A DNA stretch of 12,594 bases from Acidobacteriaceae bacterium (GTDB lineage Bacteria > Acidobacteriota > Terriglobia > Terriglobales > SbA1): positions 1 to 12,594 of the forward strand of contig PLEA01000640.1 in assembly GCA_003136335.1 (NCBI GenBank), in the 5' to 3' direction. The translations under genes were made by a program, and so were the position numbers. The notes beneath the pieces are model-generated. The model had not been told where the DNA came from. It saw only the letters and a list, made by a program, of their open reading frames with translations, and made no database searches. Positions 6,580 to 12,594 of this stretch are shown in pieces (the first letter of the stretch is position 1; every line of letters begins with the position of its first letter).

Positions 6580-6984
6580 ATGGCGAATGAAATCAAATCT
6601 GACTCGCCCCAAGCCGGCCCAGTCCAGGCAGCTTCGGCCACACCCGGTTCCATGAGCCGCGACAACGCCGAGCATTATCGCTGGGGCGTTGATTGCGACG
6701 GCTGGCATCTCGTGAAGGATGCGCAACTAAGCGTTATCGAAGAGTTCATGCCCCCGGGCGCGGCCGAGATTCGCCACCACCACGAGCGCTCCCAGCAATT
6801 CTTCTACATCCTGACCGGCGAAGTCTTAATGGAAATCAACGGCGAGAACATGCTGATCCCCGCGGGAAGCGGAGTCCGAATCCTGCCCGGAACGCGCCAT
6901 CAGATCCGCAACCCGTCCTCCGGCCCCGTGCGCTTCCTAGTCATCTCGCAGCCCCCAAGCCACGGCGACCGCATTGACGAATAA
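6580..6984 (+). CDS. Single-domain cupin protein
   Basis: This 134-residue protein has one cupin beta-barrel, the small metal-binding fold used by many dioxygenases, isomerases and sugar-binding proteins. Motif 1 is seen in GAAEIRHHHERSQQFFYILTG (residues 60-80), with His66 and His68 as ligands and Gln at the usual Glu position. Motif 2 is GSGVRILPGTRHQIRN (residues 96-111) with His107. The three His ligands are kept, so a metal site is likely; the Glu-to-Gln change occurs in some subfamilies and does not by itself mean inactivity. Residues 1-27 look like an unstructured leader. The ATG at 6580 has AGGAG (6566-6570) 9 nt upstream, so it is preferred over the internal ATG at 6652. The gene is alone on the plus strand and converges on the aldehyde dehydrogenase. 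Substrate is unknown. Confidence 0.85.
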   Translation: MANEIKSDSPQAGPVQAASATPGSMSRDNAEHYRWGVDCDGWHLVKDAQLSVIEEFMPPGAAEIRHHHERSQQFFYILTGEVLMEINGENMLIPAGSGVRILPGTRHQIRNPSSGPVRFLVISQPPSHGDRIDE

Positions 6985-6994
6985 CTCACGTAGC

Positions 6995-7034
6995 GACAGC
7001 CGCCTCGGCGGTCCGGCCAGGGCGCAGCCCGGCC
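6995..7034. repeat. Double-hairpin palindromic repeat, copy 2, between convergent genes
   Basis: This diverged copy of the 5805-5849 element begins with GACAGCCGCC and has CCGCC/GGCGG (7000-7004 with 7007-7011, loop TC). A second hairpin has arms GGCC-A-GGGC (7015-7023) and GCCCGGCC (7027-7034) with a GCA loop and one bulged A. It fills most of the 57-bp gap between the cupin stop (6984) and the aldehyde dehydrogenase stop (7042). In that place it could act as a bidirectional transcript end, although no T-runs are present. Confidence 0.65.
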
Positions 7035-7041
7035 GACCCCG

Positions 7042-8613
7042 TCACAACTGCTTCCGCCCAATCACTCCCGCCGCTCGCAGCGCCCCGCGCAACCGCGTCC
7101 CCAACCCTCGCGCGAACTGCATATCTAAGAATCCCTCCATCTGCCGCCGAAAGCTCTCTCCATACCCATGCCACCAGACTTTCTTCATCCCCGGCATGCG
7201 GTCGATATCCAGATACTTCACCCTCACCATTTCATCCAGCCCGAAGCGCCCGTGAGTGCGGCCAATACCACTGGCCTTCACCCCGCCGTGCGGCGCCTCG
7301 CTGATTCCGAAGCACGAAATCACATCATTCACCATGACGGTGCCCGCATGGATGCGACGTGCCAGCCGCTCGCCGTGCTTCCGGTCGCGCGTCCACACGC
7401 TCGCCGCCAACCCGTATTCGGAGTCGTTGGCCAACCGAACCGCTTCGTCGTCGTCCGCGCACGCCATCATCGGCAGCACCGGACCGAAAGTTTCTTCCCG
7501 CATCATCCGCATCTCATGAGTTACATCGGCCAGCACGGTCGGAGCATAAAAATTAACGCCGAGTTCCGGCAGGCGCGTCCCACCCACCAGAACCCGCGCC
7601 CCGCGCGCCTTCGCGTCTTCCACGTGCGATTCCACAATCCGCACCTGCCGCTCCGCGATCATTGGACCTACATCGGTGTGCGAGTCCATGCCATTGCCCA
7701 CGCACAACTGCTTCGTCTTCTCCACGCACACCTTCACAAACGATTCATACAAACTGCGATGCACATAGCAGCGCTCGACCGATAGGCACGCTTGCCCCGC
7801 ATTGACGAATGCTCCCCACACGGCCGCGCTCGAAGCCACGTCCACGTCGGCATCCTCGAGCACGAGCATGGGATCTTTCCCACCCAGTTCCAGCACCACC
7901 GGAAGCAAGCGCTCCGCCGCAGCCGCCGCGATCCGTTTCCCGGTCGCAACGCTTCCAGTGAACACAAGTTTGTCAATCGGCGAACGCAACAGCGCTGCCC
8001 CGGCCGGCCCCGCGCCCACCACGACCTGAAACACATCCTCGGGGACGCCCGCCGCATGCAGCAACGAGGCCAGTTCCAGCGCCACCAGCGGCGTTAGCTC
8101 CGACGGCTTCAGTACCACGGCGTTGCCGGCCACCAGTGCCGCCAGCGTCTCCGTCGCCGGAATCGAAAATGGATAATTCCACGGCGAGATGATTCCCACC
8201 ACTCCATGCGGCTCGCGAACCAGCCGACCAGTCTTCAGCTTGGTGGCCAGATTGCCGTGCGGCACCGGCTCATCGCGCAGCAGCGCCCACACGTTGTCGA
8301 TCAAAAATCGCGCCGCATCGAGCACCACCAATACTTCGGTGACCAGCGCCTCCACCAGCGGTTTGCCCGCTTCGCGCGTGATCGTCGTCGCAATCTCGGA
8401 TTTCTTCGCGTGCAGCATTCCCTGAAACTCGCGCAGCACGGCGATCCGCCGGCGCAGCCCCAATTCGGCCCAGGCCGCCTGGGCCGCGCGCGCTCGCGTC
8501 ACCGCAGCCTCGACCTCCGCTTCCCCCGCACACTCAAATTCGCCCAGCACTTCGCCCGTCGCCGGATTCACCGACAAAATCTTCCGCGCCGCAATCTGTA
8601 AATCGGTAGCCAT
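7042..8613 (-). CDS. NAD(P)-dependent aldehyde dehydrogenase family protein
   Basis: This 523-residue enzyme of the aldehyde dehydrogenase superfamily oxidises an aldehyde to its acid using NAD(P)+. Catalytic landmarks are all present: PWNYPF with Asn146, LKPSE with Lys169 for cofactor binding, FTGSVATG (218-225) for the nucleotide, LELGGKDP with general base Glu242, GQAC with nucleophile Cys276, and EETFGPV with Glu374. The last 50 or so residues form a basic tail with aromatic and amphipathic stretches (KKVWWHGYGESFRRQMEGF), longer than in the usual core of about 480-500 residues. It might hold the enzyme at a membrane or interface. The start ATG at 8613 lacks a strong ribosome binding site. 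A hairpin repeat lies just upstream in the 71-bp gap after the CPBP gene, which reads in the same direction. The natural substrate is not readable. Confidence 0.9.
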   Translation of the reverse strand: MATDLQIAARKILSVNPATGEVLGEFECAGEAEVEAAVTRARAAQAAWAELGLRRRIAVLREFQGMLHAKKSEIATTITREAGKPLVEALVTEVLVVLDAARFLIDNVWALLRDEPVPHGNLATKLKTGRLVREPHGVVGIISPWNYPFSIPATETLAALVAGNAVVLKPSELTPLVALELASLLHAAGVPEDVFQVVVGAGPAGAALLRSPIDKLVFTGSVATGKRIAAAAAERLLPVVLELGGKDPMLVLEDADVDVASSAAVWGAFVNAGQACLSVERCYVHRSLYESFVKVCVEKTKQLCVGNGMDSHTDVGPMIAERQVRIVESHVEDAKARGARVLVGGTRLPELGVNFYAPTVLADVTHEMRMMREETFGPVLPMMACADDDEAVRLANDSEYGLAASVWTRDRKHGERLARRIHAGTVMVNDVISCFGISEAPHGGVKASGIGRTHGRFGLDEMVRVKYLDIDRMPGMKKVWWHGYGESFRRQMEGFLDMQFARGLGTRLRGALRAAGVIGRKQL

Positions 8614-8633
8614 AAAGAAATCTTATTCCGTAG

Positions 8634-8653
8634 AGACGTAGCTCGCTACGTCT
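8634..8653. repeat. Perfect 9-bp hairpin repeat (AGACGTAGC)
   Basis: AGACGTAGC (8634-8642) and GCTACGTCT (8645-8653) form a perfect 9-bp stem around TC. It lies in the 71-bp gap between the CPBP protease gene and the aldehyde dehydrogenase gene. I recognise this sequence type as a frequent intergenic repeat in Acidobacteriota genomes, from recall only. The stem could slow or end read-through from the upstream gene, but no T-run follows. Confidence 0.65.
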
Positions 8654-8684
8654 TCCTTCCCTGTGCACAAATCCCGCCCGAGGC

Positions 8685-9374
8685 TTAATGCATCCCAGGA
8701 TATTTCCTCAAATACATCAGCACGAGGTCCATCGTATCGGTCGTCGCATGCGCAATAATTGGAATGGCAAGATTCCGCCCGCAAGCCAGGTACAGCGCCC
8801 CAAGCAGCAGGCCGTTCCACACATTCTCAAGCATCCCCGTCGCCCCCTGGTCGAGGTGGCCACATCCGAAAACTACACTGACCGCGACCAGGCTCACAAT
8901 CCATGCCGCCTTCGTTTCGCGAAACACCCCAGCCACGCGATTCATCAGGTAGCCACGATAGTCGACCTCCTCGCCCAACGGCCCCAGCGTCCAGATGAGA
9001 ACCAGATAGATCAGCAATACCTTCAGACTTCCAGCCACGCCCGCGAAGTCCGATAAGTCGGGCATCTTCCCCAACCATCGCGCGAGAAGCGGTTGCGTGA
9101 TAAACAACTCCAACGCTTCCATTGCGCCTCCAACCGCAATTCCGACCAGCACTGCTTTCCCCCAGCTCCGCGGCCGCGCGAAGCCAACGTCTTTCCACCG
9201 CATCCCGCGCAGCCGCAACGAGGCCCAGCCCAGCAGGAACAAATAAGGAGTCTTGCTGACGAAAATGTGATGGTGCACATCGGCATAGAACAGCCCGGCG
9301 ACAATGGCAAACTCCGCCACTGCCATCCACACGCTGTGTCGCAACCGCAATTGGAGCGAACCTGGCTCAGGCAT
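8685..9374 (-). CDS. CPBP-family intramembrane metalloprotease (Abi/CAAX-like)
   Basis: This 229-residue membrane protein belongs to the CPBP (CAAX protease and bacteriocin-processing) family, glutamate-type intramembrane proteases related to Rce1. The three family motifs are visible: EEVDYR (residues 135-140, the EExxxR motif), FGCGH (169-173, FxxxH) and HATTD (209-213, HxxxD in place of the more usual HxxxN). Hydrophobic segments, about six, lie near 14-31, 43-54, 73-92, 117-131, 156-170 and 187-220. ATG 9374 has GGAGG (9379-9383) only 4 nt upstream, which is rather close but usable. It starts 15 nt after the truA stop and is very likely co-transcribed with it. Bacterial members have roles in peptide processing, self-immunity or surface protein handling; no bacteriocin gene is nearby, so the role is unknown. 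Confidence 0.85.
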   Translation of the reverse strand: MPEPGSLQLRLRHSVWMAVAEFAIVAGLFYADVHHHIFVSKTPYLFLLGWASLRLRGMRWKDVGFARPRSWGKAVLVGIAVGGAMEALELFITQPLLARWLGKMPDLSDFAGVAGSLKVLLIYLVLIWTLGPLGEEVDYRGYLMNRVAGVFRETKAAWIVSLVAVSVVFGCGHLDQGATGMLENVWNGLLLGALYLACGRNLAIPIIAHATTDTMDLVLMYLRKYPGMH

Positions 9375-9389
9375 AGGGCCTCCGCTTAC

Positions 9390-10199
9390 CTAGTACTCAA
9401 CATCAACCAGATACAGCCCGCTCGCGGGCGCGGTCGCACCGGCCGCCGACCGCTTCCGCGCATCCAGGATGCGCGACATATCCTCAACCTGTAACGTTCC
9501 CTTGCCCACGAGAATAAACGTGCCCACCAGATTCCTCACCATGTGGTGCAGAAACCCCGACCCCCGCACGATATAGACCAGTTCTTCCCCCAGCCGCTCC
9601 CACGACGATGAAAATATATTCCTAACATTGGACACAGCCGCATCGCTGGAACTGCTCGTGTGGGACCGGGTCTCAGACGCGGGCCGCAAGCCAGCCGCTT
9701 CCCCGCGCCCCCGCTCCGGGTCCACTGCCGCGAACGAAGTGAAATCATGCCCCCCGACCACCAGAAGCGCCGCCCGTGCCATCTCCTCCTCCGCCAGCGG
9801 ATAAGGATAATGCCATACATACCGCGCCAAAAACGGTGGGCAGATCGCTTCCCGATAAATTCGATAGCGATAAGTTTTCGCCCGCGCCGAATGCCGCGCG
9901 TGAAAATCCGCCGCCGCTTCTGTCACCTCCAGCACCCGCACCGACGCCGGCAAAATATCATTCATCGCCTTCACAAAATTCCCCGTAGGAACGGAAGACT
10001 CCGTGACAAATGTCATGACCTGCGCCAGCGCATGCACTCCCGCGTCGGTTCGTCCCGAGCCTTGCGGCAATACCTTTTCCCCGGTAATCCGTCCAATGGC
10101 TGAGGCGAGTGTGCCCTGCACCGTAATGGCATCGGGCTGCACCTGCCAGCCGGAGAACTCCGCTCCGTCATAGGAGAGAATCACTTTGAGATTGCGCAT
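9390..10199 (-). CDS. truA: tRNA pseudouridine(38-40) synthase TruA
   Basis: TruA converts uridines 38-40 in the anticodon arm of many tRNAs to pseudouridine. The catalytic block GSGRTDAGVHA (residues 47-57) holds the nucleophile Asp52. Other family signatures are the N-terminal LSYDGAEFSGWQ, FHARHSARAKTYRYRI (99-114), HDFTSFAAVD (151-160) and RGSGFLHHMVRNLVGT (212-227). The total of 269 residues is normal for the family. Residues about 164-188, between FAAVDPERG and VRNIF, are a low-conservation, Ser/Thr-rich linker whose DNA looks repeat-derived. The ATG at 10199 directly gives the conserved MRNLKVILSYDG; only a weak GAAAG lies upstream. The CPBP protease gene follows after 15 nt. Confidence 0.94.
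   Translation of the reverse strand: MRNLKVILSYDGAEFSGWQVQPDAITVQGTLASAIGRITGEKVLPQGSGRTDAGVHALAQVMTFVTESSVPTGNFVKAMNDILPASVRVLEVTEAAADFHARHSARAKTYRYRIYREAICPPFLARYVWHYPYPLAEEEMARAALLVVGGHDFTSFAAVDPERGRGEAAGLRPASETRSHTSSSSDAAVSNVRNIFSSSWERLGEELVYIVRGSGFLHHMVRNLVGTFILVGKGTLQVEDMSRILDARKRSAAGATAPASGLYLVDVEY
9653..9700. repeat. Repeat-like in-frame stretch within truA
   Basis: GGGAC (9662-9666) and GTCTC (9670-9674) form a short stem with one wobble pair. A GC-rich section with GCGG/CCGC arms follows, ending near 9696. The stretch encodes residues about 167-183 of TruA (AAGLRPASETRSH and flanking), a position that is a short variable loop in most homologues I recall. Its likeness to acidobacterial dispersed repeats is from recall, and the limits are approximate. 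Confidence 0.4.
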
Positions 10200-10590
10200 G
10201 CGGCGATCTTTCGAATCCCAGCTCGCGGTTGAATCATCGAACCAGTTTCCGGCTTTGCCAGCAATTTACCAGTTCCATAAGCGCGGCGTAACTCCAGCCG
10301 CATTCCGGTCGGATATACTGAATGGTTTCCGCCGAATTCCGGTCTCCACGGTGGGTCTCTCAATCTCTATGTCCCGGGAAGCACCGAGAGCAGGAAGCCA
10401 AGGACGAAAATAAAATACGCGCGGCCGCGGGCAAGGTCGTTTTTCTTCCAGCTTTCCGGAACCTTCCGGCGGTCCTTTGCGTACCAGTGCTTGAGCAGGA
10501 CTTAATTTTTGGCAGCTCGACCGCCTAAGTATTTGAAAGCGGTCTCGTACATTGTGGACGGGTAGGAATGCTGTCCCGTAAATCGTTTTG

Positions 10591-10660
10591 GGAAGGGCAC
10601 GGCTTCAGCAGCGCCGCCCGCCAGTCAAGACGCAGGCTTTAGCCCCTGAGGGCCGGCCGT
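10591..10660. repeat. Degenerate palindromic intergenic repeat upstream of the TolC-like gene
   Basis: The stretch reads AAGGGCACGGCTTCAGC (10593-10609) and then GGCTTTAGCC (10635-10644, a perfect GGCT/AGCC hairpin around TT) followed by CCTGAGGG. This layout, with a cytosine-rich palindrome then GGCTTTAGCCCCTGAGG, matches a dispersed repeat I recall from acidobacterial genomes. The first half here has decayed: CGGC 10600-10603 pairs only with GCCG 10613-10616. Assignment is by recall and partial symmetry. Confidence 0.5.
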
Positions 10661-10737
10661 TTTCCCCAGTGCTCTTTATGAGACAGCTACTGAAATTTTC
10701 GCACCACGGTCTTAATCAGTTGGTTCCTAAACAAAAC

Positions 10738-10741
10738 GGAG
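10738..10741 (+). promoter_or_regulatory. Ribosome binding site of the TolC-like gene
   Basis: GGAG lies 8 nt before the ATG at 10750, following an A-rich stretch (ACAAAACGGAG). It supports 10750 over the nearby ATG at 10742, whose second codon is followed at once by a stop (ATG AGT AGA is out of frame with the long gene). Confidence 0.6.
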
Positions 10742-10749
10742 ATGAGTAG

Positions 10750-12594
10750 ATGCCATTCGCACGTTTAGCCTCCACCGCCCGGCTTGCCACGGCCGCAAGC
10801 CTATTCGCAACCCTGACCCTCGCGTGCTGGGGCCAGGAGTCGCCCGCGGCGCCCCCAACTCCTACCCCGCAGAATACGCCGGAAGCGCGGCCCGTGCCGG
10901 CGTTCAATTATGGCAAGCCCGTGTCGCATTTTCCCAATCCGATTGGCCCTTATACGCCACGGCACGTGGGAGAACCCAATCTAGCGAACACCGCCCGCAT
11001 CGACCAGCTCATGCACGATGGCAAGCTCTACCTTTCGCTCAATGACGCGATTGCTCTTGCTCTCGAGAACAATCTGGATATCGCCATCGCCCGCTACAAC
11101 CTGAACATTGCCGACACTGACGTGCTGCGTGCCAAGGCGGGCGCCTCCATCCTCGGTGTGCCGCTGGGCATCGTGCAGAACACGCCCGGCGGAGGCGTAG
11201 GCGGGCTCGGGGCCCAGGTCGGCTCCGGCACCGGCGGGACCACCATCGGTGCAGCTGGGGCGGGCGCGGGCGCCGCCGGCCTGACCAGTTCCACGCTCGG
11301 CTTGGGGCCACTGCTCAACAGCTACGATCCTGTGCTCACCGGCACCCTCCAAGAGGATCACTTCAGTCAACAAGCCACCAGTATTTTTCAAGGCGTGCTT
11401 CCCGGCACCAGTTTGGCCCAAAACACCGGTACGGTGAATTTCGCCTACCAGCAGGCTTTCCAGTGGGGCACGAACTTAACGCTGGGCTTCAACAACACCC
11501 GGAGCACAACCAACAGCTTCTTTTCCAGTCTCAGTCCGATCTTGAACTCCGGCTTCAAGGCGACTTTGACTCAGCATCTTCTCCAGGGCTACGGATTCGC
11601 ACCCAACACCCGTTTCATTCGCATCGCCAAGAACAATCGTGAACTCTCCGATGTCGCCTTCCGCTTGCAGATCACCAGCACGGTCGATCAGATCGAGAAC
11701 ATGTACTGGGATCTCGTTTATGCTTACGAGAACCAGCGGGTCAAAGAAGAATCTCTGACTTTCTCGCAAAAGACACTCTCCGACACCAAGAAACAGGTCG
11801 AAATCGGCAGTCTCGCACCCATCGAATCGGTGCGCGCCCAGAGCACCGTGGCCGCAGACCAGCAGGCTCTGACGGTCGCCAAGACCAATCTTCAACTGCA
11901 GCAGTTGCTCATGAAGAATGCGCTCAGCCGCACTCTCCATGATCCCGCACTCACGAGTGCCGAAGTGATTCCAACTTCCACCATGGAAGTTCCGGAAAAT
12001 GAGCAAGTCCAACCCACCGAGGATCTGGTCAACGATGCCCTGCGCCACCGCCCCGAACTCGTCGAGTCCCGCATCCAGTTGAACAGCCAGGAACTCAGCA
12101 ACAAAGCGGTTCGCAGCGCTCTTTTGCCCACACTCGACCTCTTTGCTTACTACGGAGGCTTGGGAGTCGGTGGCTCGCAGAATGCGTCGAACCTCTGCGC
12201 CAACCTCGACCCCGCATTGCAAGGCTTCGGCTGCGCCACGAGCCCCACGCCAGAGGTAGGTTACGGCAGCACGCTGAATCAACTGGTGAACTCCACCGCG
12301 CCCGACAAGGGCCTGGGCTTGCAGCTCAATATTCCGCTGCGCAACCGCGCCGCTCAGGCCGTGCAGATCCGCTCTGAATTGGAATACCGGCAGACTCAGA
12401 TGGCGTTGCAGCAAACGGAGAACAGAGTCAGCATTGAAGTTCGCAGCGCCCAATTTGCCGTTGAACAAAATCAGGCCAGCGTTGCCTCGGCCAAGGCTGC
12501 CCGGGATTATGCCCAGCAGTCTCTCGATGCCGAGCAGAAGAAATATCAGTTCGGCACTTCGACCACCACGGCGGTTCTGCAAACCCGAAGCGCC
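10750..12594 (+). CDS. TolC-family outer-membrane efflux protein (3' end outside window)
   Basis: The frame is open for 615 codons to the window end with no stop, so the gene is partial at its 3' end. Residues 1-28 (MPFARLASTARLATAASLF and on to ACWG) look like a signal peptide, followed by a Pro-rich stretch (31-50). LYLSLNDAIALALENNLDIAIARYNL (about 94-119) is the typical first helix of an outer-membrane efflux (OEP) repeat. Residues about 146-178 are a Gly/Ala-rich insert. The later part, from about residue 235, carries long helical coiled-coil repeats with IGSLAPIESVRAQSTVAADQ and the second-repeat equivalents KGLGLQLNIPLRNRAAQA and EQKKYQFGTSTTTAVLQ. TolC trimers form the periplasm-spanning exit duct for RND, ABC or MFS pumps. 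The pump and adaptor genes may lie beyond the window. The N-terminal extension and insert are larger than in E. coli TolC, as I recall for acidobacterial members. Confidence 0.87.
   Translation, partial: MPFARLASTARLATAASLFATLTLACWGQESPAAPPTPTPQNTPEARPVPAFNYGKPVSHFPNPIGPYTPRHVGEPNLANTARIDQLMHDGKLYLSLNDAIALALENNLDIAIARYNLNIADTDVLRAKAGASILGVPLGIVQNTPGGGVGGLGAQVGSGTGGTTIGAAGAGAGAAGLTSSTLGLGPLLNSYDPVLTGTLQEDHFSQQATSIFQGVLPGTSLAQNTGTVNFAYQQAFQWGTNLTLGFNNTRSTTNSFFSSLSPILNSGFKATLTQHLLQGYGFAPNTRFIRIAKNNRELSDVAFRLQITSTVDQIENMYWDLVYAYENQRVKEESLTFSQKTLSDTKKQVEIGSLAPIESVRAQSTVAADQQALTVAKTNLQLQQLLMKNALSRTLHDPALTSAEVIPTSTMEVPENEQVQPTEDLVNDALRHRPELVESRIQLNSQELSNKAVRSALLPTLDLFAYYGGLGVGGSQNASNLCANLDPALQGFGCATSPTPEVGYGSTLNQLVNSTAPDKGLGLQLNIPLRNRAAQAVQIRSELEYRQTQMALQQTENRVSIEVRSAQFAVEQNQASVASAKAARDYAQQSLDAEQKKYQFGTSTTTAVLQTRSA

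Larger units (their letters stand above)
10200..10749. other. 550-bp intergenic region between truA and the TolC-like gene
   Basis: This region separates divergently read genes, so it should hold promoters for both, but I cannot place a convincing -35/-10 pair. It contains a 6-bp dyad GACCGC/GCGGTC (10519-10524 with 10539-10544, 14-nt AT-rich loop) and a repeat remnant at 10591-10660. Short open frames (for example 10181-10363 minus, 10186-10413 plus) have no recognisable product and no ribosome binding site. Confidence 0.55.

Noticed and set aside
11476..12582. A 368-codon open frame on the minus strand
   Set aside because: It lies entirely antisense to the TolC-like gene, whose plus-strand frame has clear family motifs and runs off the window end. 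The minus frame has no recognisable family and is a by-product of GC-rich codon use.

Overview
The window looks like chromosomal DNA from a member of the Acidobacteriota, probably of the Koribacter/Terriglobia type. Three observations suggest this: the GC-rich coding sequence, a TolC-family protein with a long Gly/Ala-rich insert, and many short palindromic or heptameric repeats between and even inside genes, of kinds I associate with that phylum. The phylum call rests on recall and pattern, not on a search. I see no rRNA, tRNA, transposase, phage gene or CRISPR array.

Layout. Positions 1-270 hold no supported gene. On the minus strand, 3440-2145 encodes an M20-type metallopeptidase. It is joined by a TAATG stop/start overlap to an amidohydrolase-family (YtcJ-like) enzyme at 2145-271 with an export-type signal. 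Upstream on the same strand, 5736-4489 is a LeuA-like DRE-TIM acyltransferase. It is followed after 7 nt by a ketopantoate-reductase-family protein (4481-3567), and a hairpin lies just after that stop. A 216-bp spacer, bordered on both sides by 7-bp tandem repeats, separates this pair from a small Cys-rich protein with a TTG start (6291-5953, minus). A plus-strand cupin (6580-6984) converges on a minus-strand aldehyde dehydrogenase (8613-7042), with a double-hairpin repeat filling the 57-bp gap. Further upstream on the minus strand are tRNA pseudouridine synthase TruA (10199-9390) and a CPBP-family intramembrane protease (9374-8685), 15 nt apart. After a 550-bp gap with repeat remnants, a plus-strand TolC-type outer-membrane efflux protein starts at 10750 and runs off the window end.

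How the genes work together. The M20 peptidase and amidohydrolase are translationally coupled and may share a substrate class (amide or peptide hydrolysis). The LeuA-like enzyme and the ketopantoate-reductase-like enzyme are co-transcribed and both belong to 2-oxo-acid chemistry. The rest is ordinary housekeeping or accessory content.

I found no convincing new multi-gene system. The most unusual signal is repeat biology. A three-hairpin palindromic element lies in frame in the 5' end of the amidohydrolase gene, between a strong ribosome binding site and the signal peptide. A second repeat-like stretch lies in frame in truA. Heptamer tandem repeats abut one gene's start codon and another gene's stop codon.
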